Shown here in pieces: positions 8,033 to 16,507 of a stretch of 64,000 nucleotides of DNA. The stretch's first letter is position 1. Every line of letters begins with the position of its first letter. The DNA is taken from assembly GCA_024405155.1 (NCBI GenBank), contig JAKSPC010000001.1, positions 182,788 through 246,787 of the forward strand, read 5' to 3'. The position numbers and the translations under genes are program-made. The notes beneath the pieces are model-generated. The model was not told the DNA's origin and ran no database searches. It saw nothing but the letters and a program-made list of their open reading frames with translations. Origin of the DNA: Lachnospiraceae bacterium. Lineage in GTDB: Bacteria; Bacillota; Clostridia; Lachnospirales; Lachnospiraceae.

Positions 8033-9220
8033 ATGAGGTACAATAAGTTTCAGGATGCTGAGATTTCCATGCTGGGCATGGGCACCATGCGCCTGCCCAT
8101 GACGGACGGACAGATCGATATAAAAAAAACGCAGGAGATCTTTGACTATCTGATCTCTGAAGGAGTGAACTACTTTGACACCGCTTATCCGTACCATGAC
8201 GGAAAATCGGAAAACGCCACGGCGGAATGCCTGAAAAAGTATCCCCGGGAGTCCTACTTTCTGGCGGATAAATTCCCCGGGCATCAGCTGTACCTGCCGC
8301 TCACGCCCGAAGAAGTGTTCGAGGATCAGCTGAAAAAATGCGATACCACATACTTTGATTTTTATCTGCTCCACAACGTAAACGATTCCTGCTATGACCA
8401 TTACACGGACAAGGCGGCAGGCGTTCTGGATTATTTTGACGCGCAGAGAAAGAACGGCCGTATCCGCCATCTGGGCTTTTCCACCCACGGTACGCCGCAG
8501 ATGATGGAAAACTTCATCAACTGGTGCGAGAAAAACGGCACGCCCATGGAGTTCTGCCAGATCCAGCTCAACTACCTGGACTGGACGCTGCAGAATGCGG
8601 AAGAAAAAGTGCGCATACTGAACGCGCACAACATACCCGTCTGGGTGATGGAGCCGGTGCGCGGCGGAAAGCTTGCGGACCTGCCGGAAGCGGACAAAAA
8701 GATACTTGCTGCTTTCGGAAAAGACTGTACCGACGCCGCCTGGGCCATGCAGTGGCTTATGGATGTGCCGGGCGTTGTCTGTGTACTTTCGGGAATGACC
8801 ACCATGGAGCAGGCGAAAGACAATGCGAAAACATTTGCAGAAGGAAAGCCTCTTACGGATGCCGAAAAAAATGCTCTCTACGGGATCGCGGAGGGACTGA
8901 AAGCTGCCGTTCCCTGCACCGGCTGCCGGTACTGTACGGAGTCCTGTCCGATAGGGCTGGATATCCCCAGGATCATTGAACTGTACAATGACCTGAAATT
9001 CCAGGCGACCATGATCCCGGGCATTCTGGTATCCGGCCTCGGCGAAGGGAAGACCCCCTATGACTGCCTTCAGTGCGGCGCTTGCGCCGCCATGTGCCCC
9101 CAGGGGATCGATATCCCGTCTATCATGACAGATATGTGCGATCTTCTGGACAAAGCACCCAACTGGCAGAAGATCTGCCGCGACAGAGAAGACGCAAGGC
9201 TGGCGGCACTGGAAAAGTAA
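8033..9220 (+). CDS. Aldo/keto reductase with C-terminal 4Fe-4S ferredoxin domain
   Basis: The ATG at 8033 follows an AGGAGGA site, giving 395 residues. Residues 1-280 form an aldo/keto reductase barrel: GMGTMRLPM, YFDTAYPYHDG with the catalytic Asp and Tyr, DKFPG, LLHNVND, LGFSTHG and VWVMEPVRGG. The C-terminal part has two clusters of the form CxxCxxCxxxCP (CTGCRYCTESCP, CLQCGACAAMCP), enough for two 4Fe-4S clusters. This AKR-ferredoxin fusion is common in anaerobes, where electrons may come from ferredoxin as well as NAD(P)H. It lies 49 bases after the UroD-like gene. Confidence 0.88.
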   Translation: MRYNKFQDAEISMLGMGTMRLPMTDGQIDIKKTQEIFDYLISEGVNYFDTAYPYHDGKSENATAECLKKYPRESYFLADKFPGHQLYLPLTPEEVFEDQLKKCDTTYFDFYLLHNVNDSCYDHYTDKAAGVLDYFDAQRKNGRIRHLGFSTHGTPQMMENFINWCEKNGTPMEFCQIQLNYLDWTLQNAEEKVRILNAHNIPVWVMEPVRGGKLADLPEADKKILAAFGKDCTDAAWAMQWLMDVPGVVCVLSGMTTMEQAKDNAKTFAEGKPLTDAEKNALYGIAEGLKAAVPCTGCRYCTESCPIGLDIPRIIELYNDLKFQATMIPGILVSGLGEGKTPYDCLQCGACAAMCPQGIDIPSIMTDMCDLLDKAPNWQKICRDREDARLAALEK

Positions 9221-9621
9221 TGGATTTCTGGATCTTTGGCAGAAGAAGAATAAAAAGAACTCCGCGGAAACAGACCGCGGAGATCGATGAACTGATGAAA
9301 CAGGCGAAGAAGGTCATTCCCGAACGGGTGGCCTTTTTTGCGCCTCTTGTGGGCGTCGTGCCGGGCCGCATCGCCATACGGTGTCAGAAGACACGGTGGG
9401 GCAGCTGCAGTGCCAAAGGAAATCTGAATTTCAACTGCCTTCTGATGCTGGCGCCGCCGGAAGTCATGGACAGCGTGGTGGTACACGAACTGTGCCATTT
9501 AAAACAGATGAACCACTCGAAGAAATTCTATGACGAGGTGCTTCGTGTCATGCCCGATTACAGGACCCGACAGAAGTGGCTCAAAGAGCACGGCGCGGAA
9601 CTTCTGAAACACGCATACTAA
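9220..9621 (+). CDS. YgjP-like zinc metallopeptidase domain protein
   Basis: The start ATG overlaps the previous stop codon (TAATG), so translation is coupled. The 133-residue product carries the YgjP/DUF45 signature: TRWGSCSAKGNLNFN, then VVHELCHLKQMNHSKKFY, with the HExxH-like HELCH and a downstream His as zinc ligands. Typical YgjP proteins are 160-240 residues, so this is a compact version missing part of the N-terminal region. The cellular substrate is unknown. Confidence 0.82.
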   Translation: MDFWIFGRRRIKRTPRKQTAEIDELMKQAKKVIPERVAFFAPLVGVVPGRIAIRCQKTRWGSCSAKGNLNFNCLLMLAPPEVMDSVVVHELCHLKQMNHSKKFYDEVLRVMPDYRTRQKWLKEHGAELLKHAY

Positions 9622-9624
9622 AAA

Positions 9625-9718
9625 CGCGGGCGGATTGCGACGTGTGAGTGCTTTGCGACGAGTAGCAGCTTGCTGCTCCCGAAGGCGCAAACACTCACCG
9701 CGCAGGGTACCGCCCGCG
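9625..9718. repeat. Nested-hairpin intergenic element D between convergent genes
   Basis: Three nested inverted repeats are visible: CGCGGGCGG at 9625-9633 with CCGCCCGCG at 9710-9718; GTGAGTGCTTTGCG at 9644-9657 with CGCAAACACTCAC at 9686-9698 (one base missing); and AGCAGC/GCTGCT at 9664-9677. It sits between converging genes, so it could stop transcription from both sides. Its right end (9697-9718) recurs as an exact 22-bp inverted copy at 15442-15463. Confidence 0.75.
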
Positions 9719-9726
9719 GCTTTAGA

Positions 9727-10032
9727 TTACCTGCTTAAGATCTTCCGCGCCATGATGAAGTTGATCACCACTACGGTGACGATCATGGCAAAGCACAGCG
9801 TGGGCGCGAATGCATTCTGCATAAACGGCAGCTGATCGGAGAAGGCCAGCAGGATCACCAGTACGCCCTCCACCAGGTAGGTGATGCCGTCAATGGTGGA
9901 AAATTTTCTGATCTCTTCCGGTGTGGAAGCGGAAACGTTGCGCCCCACTACCGTCTTTTTCATAAGCTCGTAGGCACCTACCAGAATGGCGATGATGCCC
10001 ACCAGTACCATAATTACGCCTATTGTATCCAT
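9727..10032 (-). CDS. Small membrane protein, unknown function
   Basis: This 101-residue protein has three hydrophobic segments, at about residues 5-24 (IGVIMVLVGIIAILVGAY), 50-66 (TYLVEGVLVILLAFS) and 75-95 (FAPTLCFAMIVTVVVINFIM). The first is followed by a polar loop. The start ATG at 10032 has an AAAGGA site about 7 bases upstream. It begins 3 bases after the GNAT gene stops and is probably co-transcribed with it. I do not recognise the family. Confidence 0.7.
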   Translation of the reverse strand: MDTIGVIMVLVGIIAILVGAYELMKKTVVGRNVSASTPEEIRKFSTIDGITYLVEGVLVILLAFSDQLPFMQNAFAPTLCFAMIVTVVVINFIMARKILSR

Positions 10033-10035
10033 ACA

Positions 10036-10542
10036 TTAATCCTTTCTGACTTTTTTATAGTAAGCGTACCGGGGCGTGCCGTCTCCCACGTGGATGATGC
10101 CGGCATAGGTAAAGCCCCGGTCTTTTGCACATTTCTGCATGGTGAGATTGGTCTCGTAGGTATCCAGCCGCACGTTATCGATGAGCTGTTCGCAGTATTC
10201 CACGGCGGCTCTCAGAATGCCGTGCCGGGTGCCGTCGGAAGCGATGCGGTGGATGGTGCCGTAAGGTTCATTGTCCGGCCAGGCGCCGCCTTCGATGACT
10301 GCGTAGGTGGGGTCTTCGCCGATGATAAAGGCAAAGGTGCCGCAGAGATCGCCGTTTTCGTCCACGACCACGTAGGAATTCCCTTTTTCGATATCCCCGG
10401 GAAGCTGTTCCTCAATGGCATCGCTTTTTGTCCACTGCACGTCATTCCCGTGGTCCCGCATGAATTTCCGGCCTGCCGCGATCAGGCGGTACAGTTCCGG
10501 AAGGTCTTCTTTCTTTGATTTTCTTACCGTAAGTTTACCCAT
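10036..10542 (-). CDS. GNAT-family N-acetyltransferase
   Basis: This 168-residue protein has the GNAT fold pattern: an N-terminal RKSKKEDLPELYRLIAAGR, central strands (NSYVVVDENGDLCGTFAFII), a HRIASDGTRHGILRAAV stretch in the acetyl-CoA binding position (the usual Q/RxxGxG/A is degenerate), and C-terminal VRLDTYETNLTMQKCAKDRGF. The acceptor is unknown. There is no Shine-Dalgarno site before the ATG, and the -10 box ends 7 bases upstream of it, so the message may be leaderless. Confidence 0.8.
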   Translation of the reverse strand: MGKLTVRKSKKEDLPELYRLIAAGRKFMRDHGNDVQWTKSDAIEEQLPGDIEKGNSYVVVDENGDLCGTFAFIIGEDPTYAVIEGGAWPDNEPYGTIHRIASDGTRHGILRAAVEYCEQLIDNVRLDTYETNLTMQKCAKDRGFTYAGIIHVGDGTPRYAYYKKVRKD

Positions 10543-10549
10543 GGAAAGG

Positions 10550-10578
10550 ATTATACACTATCCGCAGGAAATTTCCAA
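10550..10578 (-). promoter_or_regulatory. Promoter of the GNAT gene, implying a leaderless transcript
   Basis: On the minus strand, TTGGAA (10573-10578) and a perfect TATAAT (10550-10555) are 17 bp apart. The expected start site falls at or within a base or two of the ATG (10542), leaving no room for a ribosome-binding site. Confidence 0.6.
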
Positions 10579-10608
10579 CCGTGAAGGGTGGACGGGCATT
10601 GGTTTCGG

Positions 10609-10637
10609 TTGCTTTTACCGCAGAAAAAGTGTATGCT
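10609..10637 (+). promoter_or_regulatory. Promoter of the symporter gene run
   Basis: TTGCTT at 10609-10614 and TATGCT at 10632-10637 are 17 bp apart. The start site would be near 10644, upstream of the AGGAG site at 10672-10676. It is divergent from the GNAT promoter. Confidence 0.55.
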
Positions 10638-10684
10638 GAATGCGGCTGCGGGTACGCGGCTTGTTTGTGTTAGGAGAAAGAAAA

Positions 10685-11893
10685 GTGAAAAGTTTTTTTG
10701 CGAAAGATAAGCTGTATCTGCGCGTGGCGGCGGGATTTGTCATCGGTATCCTTCTGGGGGTCGTATTCCCGCAGTTTTCCATTCAGACGAAGGTCGTGGG
10801 GGACATCTATCTGAACCTCATCAAACTGATGATCGTTCCCATCGTGGTCTGTGCCGTATTCTGCGGCATCGCCAACATCCGCGACGGCGTTCTGCTTCGG
10901 CGCATCGGTGTCAGGACCGTGCTTCTCTATGTGCTGATGTTCGTGCTTTCGGCGGTAGTGGCCCTGGCCATCGCCTATGCCATCCGTCCGGGGCTTTCGG
11001 CAAAATTTGACAACGCGCCGGTCTATGAGGGCGAGATCACCACGCCCACCGTTTCAGGGTTCCTGCGCACCATCGTGCCTTCCAATATCGTGAGCGCCAT
11101 GGCAAACGGCGAGACACTGCCCGTCATTATCTTTACGGTGGTCTTTGCCGTCGCCATCGTTTCCATCGGAGGCAAAGGAAAACCTGTGGTGGATTTCATG
11201 AACTCTCTTTCGGACGCATTCTTCAAGATGCTGTCTTACTTCATGGAACTTTCCCCCATCGGCGTCATGTCTCTGATGGCATACTCCATCGCTCAGTACG
11301 GCGCGGGCATTTTCGGCGCCCTGGCGGAATATATCGGTACCTGCTGGCTGTCCTGCATCGCTGTTTTCTTCCTGGTGATGGTGCTTCCCACCTGTCTCAT
11401 CACGAAGATCCCTGTGATGAAATACCTGAAAGCCTGCGGAAAGATCGCGCTGGTGACGCTTTCCACCACGTCTTCCGCGGCGACGCTTCCCACCACCATC
11501 AATGTGAGCATAAACGATCTGGGCGCGCCGGAAGATATTTCCAAGTTTACCCTGCCGCTGGGCTGCACCATCAACATGTGCGGCGGTGCCTGCTCCTTCT
11601 GCTGTCTGGCAGTATTCGTTTCGGATTTTTACGGGATCGGGCTCACCCTTCCCACCATCGTTTTCCTGGTATTCGTGGCCACGCTCATCAACATGGCGGC
11701 TCCCGGCATTCCCGGCGGCGGCATCGTGCTGGGCGCATCGTTCTTAAGTATCCTGGGGCTCCCCATCGACCTGATGGGCCCCATCAGCGGATTCTACCGT
11801 CTGCTTGACATGGCCTTCACCACCATCAACGTGGAAGGTGACGTGGCAGCCAATCTGATCATTGCAAAAAGTGTGGAGGCAGAACAGAAATGA
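10685..11893 (+). CDS. Dicarboxylate/amino acid:cation symporter (DAACS family)
   Basis: I prefer GTG 10685 (402 residues), which has AGGAG 8 bases upstream; an ATG 45 bases earlier lies at the promoter start site. The protein has the glutamate-transporter fold: about eight membrane helices, hairpin 1 motif TTSSAATLPTTI, and hairpin 2 region PGIPGGGIVLGASFLSILG. The substrate- and sodium-binding motif on helix 7 reads NMCGGACSF instead of the NMDGT of acidic amino acid carriers, closer to neutral amino acid members such as SstT. The substrate is therefore uncertain. It overlaps the DUF554 gene by 4 bases. Confidence 0.88.
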   Translation: MKSFFAKDKLYLRVAAGFVIGILLGVVFPQFSIQTKVVGDIYLNLIKLMIVPIVVCAVFCGIANIRDGVLLRRIGVRTVLLYVLMFVLSAVVALAIAYAIRPGLSAKFDNAPVYEGEITTPTVSGFLRTIVPSNIVSAMANGETLPVIIFTVVFAVAIVSIGGKGKPVVDFMNSLSDAFFKMLSYFMELSPIGVMSLMAYSIAQYGAGIFGALAEYIGTCWLSCIAVFFLVMVLPTCLITKIPVMKYLKACGKIALVTLSTTSSAATLPTTINVSINDLGAPEDISKFTLPLGCTINMCGGACSFCCLAVFVSDFYGIGLTLPTIVFLVFVATLINMAAPGIPGGGIVLGASFLSILGLPIDLMGPISGFYRLLDMAFTTINVEGDVAANLIIAKSVEAEQK

Positions 11894-12615
11894 GATTTGG
11901 CGCGATCATTAACGCGGCGGCCATCGTGGCGGCCGGTTTTGCAGGGATGTTCATCGGGAAGTACATTACCGAAAACATCAAGGAGACCGTGATGCGGGCC
12001 AACGGCTGCGCCACCGTCGTCATTGCCATAAGCGGTGCGCTGGCGAAGATCCTGGTGGTGACGGAGGACGGCATATCCACCCAGGGTTCCGTCATGATGG
12101 TGGTATGCATCGCACTGGGGGCCATCGTGGGTGAACTTCTGCACATTGAGGACTGGCTGGAGAGATTCGGCGCCTGGCTCAAGGAAAAGAGCGGCAATTC
12201 CGGCAACGTGCAGTTTATTGACGCTTTTGTGACCACCACCGTCATCGTAGGCGTGGGTGCCATGGCCATCGTGGGCTCTATTGAAGACGGCATCAACGGA
12301 AACATGTCCATCCTTCTGGTAAAGACCGTGCTGGACATCGTCATCGTACTGGTGCTTTCCTCCACCCTGGGCATCGGCTGCATGTTCTCGGCCATTCCGG
12401 TACTGGTGCTGGAGGGCGGCATGACCATCCTGGCAGGACTGCTGGCGCCCTTTATGACAACGCCGGCGCTGAACGCCCTTTCCCTGGTGGGAAACGTACT
12501 GATCCTGGGCGTGGGCATCAATCTGATCTGGCCGAAGACCATCCGGGTGGCAAACCTGCTCCCCGCTATGATCTTCACGTTCCTGTGGGCAGCATTCAAC
12601 CTGCCCATGACCTGA
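11890..12615 (+). CDS. DUF554 family membrane protein
   Basis: This 241-residue protein matches the DUF554 (YdfK/YqgA) family: an N-terminal glycine-rich GAIINAAAIVAAGFAGMFIGK, a central IEDWLERFGAWL, then FIDAFVTTTVIVGVGAMAIVGSIEDG, and about six or seven membrane helices ending GVGINLIWPK. The family's function is unknown, though transport is suspected. Its start codon overlaps the symporter stop, so the two may act together. Confidence 0.85.
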   Translation: MRFGAIINAAAIVAAGFAGMFIGKYITENIKETVMRANGCATVVIAISGALAKILVVTEDGISTQGSVMMVVCIALGAIVGELLHIEDWLERFGAWLKEKSGNSGNVQFIDAFVTTTVIVGVGAMAIVGSIEDGINGNMSILLVKTVLDIVIVLVLSSTLGIGCMFSAIPVLVLEGGMTILAGLLAPFMTTPALNALSLVGNVLILGVGINLIWPKTIRVANLLPAMIFTFLWAAFNLPMT

Positions 12616-12630
12616 TTCTGAGGTGAATGA

Positions 12631-13989
12631 ATGAATATTGTAATACTTGGATGCGGAAAAGTAGGCTGCGAACTGGCAGCCACCCTCACGGGTGACGGCA
12701 ATGACGTCGCTGTTATCGACAAGTCAAGGGAGGCTCTGGACAAAGTCTCGGAAGACCTTGATATTCTTACCGTGCTGGGCGACGGCGCCGACATCGACGT
12801 CCTGAAGGAAGCCGGCATCGAATCGGCGGAGGTATTCATCGCCGTAAGCCCCTATGACGAAGTAAATCTTCTTTCCTGCCTCATTGCGAAAGAAGTCTCC
12901 GGCGTGGAGACCATCGCCAGAGTGAGAAATCCCCTGTACTACCGGGAATCCGGATTTTTCCTTTCCAACCTGGGCATTTCCATGATCATCAATCCGGAGC
13001 AGCAGGCGGCGTCCGCCATTTATAAACTGCTCCGCTACCCGGCACTTTCCCGGGTGGACAGGATGGCAGGCGGGAACGTGCTGATCTTTACGCTCCACTG
13101 CCGGGGCGAGTACGGCTTTGCCGGCCATACCCTGGCGGAGGTCCGCCGCGATACAAAGGCCAGGGTCCTTGCCTGTGCCGTATACCGGAAGGGGGCAGTG
13201 TTCATCCCCGACGGCTCTTTCGTCATCGAAAAGGACGACGAGGTGACTTTCGTGACACCCGTGGAAGATATGGAGATCTTCTCGAAGGAACACAACATGC
13301 ACAACAATCCCACCATGGACATCATGATCAGCGGCGGCGGACGGGTGACCTGGTATCTGACGGAACGGCTCATAAACGCCGGCAGGCACGTGCGCATCAT
13401 CGAACTGAAGGAAGACAAATGTGAAGTGCTTTCCGAGCGGTTCCCGGAAGCGGAGATCATCTGCGGCGACGGTACCGACCGGAGGTTCCTTACAAAGCAG
13501 GGGATCAAAAACGCGGATGCTTTCGTGGCGGCCACGGGGATCGATGAGGAGAACATCGTCATTGCCAATTACGTAAAGAATTCCGCGGGGATCAAGGTCA
13601 TCACCAAGGTGAACCGTACGGATCTCCGGGACGTGATCGAGGCGCTGGACATCGATTCGGCAGTATTCCCCAAGGTGATCACCTCCGACGTGATCGCCCA
13701 GTACGTCCGGGCTAAAGCCAGCGGCGTGGGGAAAAACCTGGAGGCGTTCTACCGCTATATGGGAAATTCCGTGGAGATCGTGGAATTCAAGGCTGTCGAA
13801 AGCGATCCCGGTCTTGGCGTGACGCTGATGGATCTGAAACTCAAGAAGAATCTGATCCTGGCCTGCATCATCCGTGACGGGAGGCCCATCATTCCTTCCG
13901 GCCGTGACGCGGTGAAGGAAGGAGATTCGGTGATCGTGGTCACTTCTCACAAAGGCATCACATCTATGGGGGACATTCTGGAATCATGA
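12631..13989 (+). CDS. trkA: Trk system potassium uptake protein TrkA
   Basis: This 452-residue cytoplasmic regulator has two complete RCK halves. The first Rossmann motif is MNIVILGCGKVGCELA with the acidic VAVIDKS end. The second starts near residue 230 with DIMISGGGRVTWYL and VRIIELKEDK. Each is followed by a TrkA-C domain, the last around VGVTLMDLKLKKNLI to GDSVIVV. It binds NAD(H)/ATP and gates the TrkH channel. It overlaps trkH by 4 bases, a conserved arrangement. Confidence 0.95.
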   Translation: MNIVILGCGKVGCELAATLTGDGNDVAVIDKSREALDKVSEDLDILTVLGDGADIDVLKEAGIESAEVFIAVSPYDEVNLLSCLIAKEVSGVETIARVRNPLYYRESGFFLSNLGISMIINPEQQAASAIYKLLRYPALSRVDRMAGGNVLIFTLHCRGEYGFAGHTLAEVRRDTKARVLACAVYRKGAVFIPDGSFVIEKDDEVTFVTPVEDMEIFSKEHNMHNNPTMDIMISGGGRVTWYLTERLINAGRHVRIIELKEDKCEVLSERFPEAEIICGDGTDRRFLTKQGIKNADAFVAATGIDEENIVIANYVKNSAGIKVITKVNRTDLRDVIEALDIDSAVFPKVITSDVIAQYVRAKASGVGKNLEAFYRYMGNSVEIVEFKAVESDPGLGVTLMDLKLKKNLILACIIRDGRPIIPSGRDAVKEGDSVIVVTSHKGITSMGDILES

Positions 13990-15428
13990 ATCTCTTGGTC
14001 GTAGGTTTCGTCATCGGAACAGCACTTCTCATAGAAGGCGGGCTCATCGCCCTGCCTCTGTTTGCGGCACTGTGGTATCACGAGCCTGTGATGCCCTGGC
14101 TCATCACCATGGCCGTGTGTCTGGTGCCGGGCTTTCTTCTGCGCAGAAAAAAAGTGGAGACGGAAGGACTCCTTTCCAAGGAAGGCGTAGTTTCCACGGG
14201 CCTTTGCTGGATCGTTCTGTCTCTTACCGGCATGCTGCCGTTTCTGCTGTGCGGCGCCGTGGCGAGTCCCATCGACGCATTTTTTGAAACGGTCTCCGGT
14301 TTTACCACCACCGGTTCCACCATCTTAAGGAGCGTGGAGGTGCTGCCCAGGTCGCTTCTCCTGTGGCGTTCGTTCCTGCACTGGATCGGCGGCATGGGGA
14401 TCCTGGTATTCATGATGGCCCTGATCCCGCTCTCCGGCGGCACACAGATGAACCTGATGAAGGCGGAGTCGCCCGGCCCCTCCATTTCCAAACTGGTGCC
14501 GAAAGCCCAGGATACAGCCCGCATCCTTTACGCCATTTACGGTGTGATGACCATCGTTACCATCGTTATACTGTTTCTTCTGAAAATGCCGCTTTTTGAC
14601 GCCGTCTGCATCGGCTTCGGCGCGGCGGGCACCGGCGGCTTCTCCGTGCTGGATTCCGGCTGCGCTTCCTATACGTACGCCCAGCAGGTGGTGATCACCA
14701 TCGCCATGACGGTGTTCGGCGTGAACTTCAACTTTTATTATCTGATCTACTTGAAACGCATCAAGGATGCTCTCCGCATGGAAGAAGTGAGAGCGTACCT
14801 GGCCATCCTTCTGGGTGCCATCCTGCTGGTGACCGTGGACATCGCTCTGGTGGGGAAAGCGACCAATGTGCTCCTTACGTTCCATCAGGCGGCATTCCAC
14901 TGCAGTTCCATCATGACCACCACCGGCTATGCCACGCTGGACATGAACGCATGGCCCAGTTTCAGCCGCACCATTATCATGCTCCTTATGGTGGTGGGTG
15001 CCTGCGCCGGTTCCACCGGCGGCGGCTTAAAGGTCTCTCGCGTGATCCTTCTGTTCAAGTCTCTTGCCAGAGAGTGCACCAAGATCCTGCATCCCGCGGC
15101 AATCAAAAAGGTCCATATGGACGGACGTACCGTTGACGAAACGGTGATCCGGTCCACACAGACCTATTTCTTCATTTACGTGCTTGGTATGGTGTTCTCC
15201 ATCCTGCTGGTATCCATTGACAACCGGGGGTGGGATACGACCATTTCCGCCGTATTTGCCACGTTCAACAACATCGGGCCGGGGTTCGGCGCCGTGGGAA
15301 GCATAAACAACTTCGCGGATTTCAGTCCCTTTGCCAAAGTGGTGCTGTCCATGGACATGCTCATCGGCAGGCTGGAGATCTTCCCCATCGTGCTTCTGTT
15401 TACGAAGCAGACGTGGAGGAAGTTTTGA
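13986..15428 (+). CDS. trkH: Potassium uptake channel subunit TrkH
   Basis: This 480-residue membrane protein has the four pore-loop repeats of the Trk/Ktr superfamily: SGFTTTGST, AGTGGFSV, TTTGYATLD and NNIGPGFGAVG. The central glycines form the K+ filter. Other TrkH motifs include HWIGGMGILVF and GACAGSTGGGLKVSR. The length is normal. Start ATG overlaps the trkA stop. Together they form a cation uptake system at the cytoplasmic membrane. Confidence 0.95.
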   Translation: MNLLVVGFVIGTALLIEGGLIALPLFAALWYHEPVMPWLITMAVCLVPGFLLRRKKVETEGLLSKEGVVSTGLCWIVLSLTGMLPFLLCGAVASPIDAFFETVSGFTTTGSTILRSVEVLPRSLLLWRSFLHWIGGMGILVFMMALIPLSGGTQMNLMKAESPGPSISKLVPKAQDTARILYAIYGVMTIVTIVILFLLKMPLFDAVCIGFGAAGTGGFSVLDSGCASYTYAQQVVITIAMTVFGVNFNFYYLIYLKRIKDALRMEEVRAYLAILLGAILLVTVDIALVGKATNVLLTFHQAAFHCSSIMTTTGYATLDMNAWPSFSRTIIMLLMVVGACAGSTGGGLKVSRVILLFKSLARECTKILHPAAIKKVHMDGRTVDETVIRSTQTYFFIYVLGMVFSILLVSIDNRGWDTTISAVFATFNNIGPGFGAVGSINNFADFSPFAKVVLSMDMLIGRLEIFPIVLLFTKQTWRKF

Positions 15429-15441
15429 TTTCGCATTGACG

Positions 15442-15463
15442 CGCGGGCGGTACCCTGCGCGGT
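15442..15463. repeat. 22-bp inverted copy of the end of element D
   Basis: Positions 15442-15463 (CGCGGGCGGTACCC followed by TGCGCGGT) are the exact reverse complement of 9697-9718. The copy again sits between convergent genes (trkH and yhaM). The remainder of element D is absent, so this is a truncated relative or a functional core. Confidence 0.75.
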
Positions 15464-15487
15464 AATTGCAGTGCGGAGTGGAGGAGT

Positions 15488-16432
15488 TCAGACAGTCCTG
15501 CGGATGTTCGTATCCAGTACTTTGATGTACCCCAGCCACCCGTCTTCGTTGATGGGCGCCTTGGAACCTATGAGCTCCCGCATGGTCTCCACTTTCGCGT
15601 CCATGTCATCCATGAAGCTTAAGATGAAGGCTTCCATCAGCGCCGGCTTTTTGGGTGAACCGTATTCCAGCTCGCCGTGATGGGAGAGAATCAGGTGAAG
15701 GATCTCGTTGGCCAGAGGCTTCGGGAAATCTTTGATGTGATGGATGCACTCCGTCACCATGGAGGCGCCGATGGCGATGTGCCCCAGAAGCTGCCCTTCG
15801 TCCGTGTATTCGTTGGAGGGGAACAGGGAGAGTTCTTTGGTCTTTCCCACGTCATGAAGCAGGGCACCGGTGATGAGCAGGTCTCTCTTTACGTAAGGAT
15901 AGTGCTTTGCCGCCTGGTCGCACATGTAGGCAACGCTTAAGGTGTGCTCCGCCAGACCGCCGATAAAGCTGTGATGCACGCTCTTTGCCGCGGAATGTTC
16001 CATGAAGTTCTTAAGGAACGCCTCGTTCTCGAAAAAAGCCCGCAGCAGGCAATTGAGCCAGGGGTCCTTTACGGACGCGATGAAGGCAGAAAGTTCGGCT
16101 TTCATTTCCTCCATGGAGCGTTCGGACACCGGGAAGTAATCCGCGGCCACGTATTCGTCCACGCCTGCCACACGCAGACGGTGCACGTTCAGCTGATTGG
16201 CATTGTTGAAAACGGTGACCACACCGTCCACCTGCACATAGTCCATGGCTTCAAAATCATTGATGGCGGGACTGCCCAGGTCCCAGATCTTTGCTTCGAT
16301 CTGACCGGTACGGTCCTGGAGGACAACGTTTGCGTACTCCTTTCCGTTTTTGGTAAGCGCGATGGTCTTCTGCTTGCACAGATAAACGTCGTTTATGTGC
16401 ATGCCGTCGGTAAACTGTGAAATGTAACGCAT
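15488..16432 (-). CDS. yhaM: 3'-5' exoribonuclease YhaM family (OB-fold plus HD domain)
   Basis: This 314-residue protein has the YhaM layout. An N-terminal OB-fold (residues about 10-90) contains VLQDRTGQIEAKIWDLG, and a C-terminal HD phosphohydrolase domain contains HHSFIGGLAEHTLSVA, TGALLHDVGKTKEL, HHGELEYGS and MDDMDAK. The HD-fold histidines and aspartates bind the metal for 3'-5' RNA degradation. The length equals B. subtilis YhaM (314). Start ATG has an AAAGG site; the gene is monocistronic and convergent with trkH. Confidence 0.92.
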   Translation of the reverse strand: MRYISQFTDGMHINDVYLCKQKTIALTKNGKEYANVVLQDRTGQIEAKIWDLGSPAINDFEAMDYVQVDGVVTVFNNANQLNVHRLRVAGVDEYVAADYFPVSERSMEEMKAELSAFIASVKDPWLNCLLRAFFENEAFLKNFMEHSAAKSVHHSFIGGLAEHTLSVAYMCDQAAKHYPYVKRDLLITGALLHDVGKTKELSLFPSNEYTDEGQLLGHIAIGASMVTECIHHIKDFPKPLANEILHLILSHHGELEYGSPKKPALMEAFILSFMDDMDAKVETMRELIGSKAPINEDGWLGYIKVLDTNIRRTV

Positions 16433-16478
16433 GAAAATAAAACCTTTCTAAGCCGTTCTTCCGGCTGATGATAGTATC

Positions 16479-16507
16479 AGTATACCTTTGCGGCATTTCC
16501 GACGCAA
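16479..16507 (-). promoter_or_regulatory. Promoter of yhaM
   Basis: On the minus strand, TTGCGT (16502-16507) and TATACT (16479-16484) are 17 bp apart, followed by a 40-base leader with a small AGCCG/CGGCT hairpin before the ribosome site. Confidence 0.55.
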
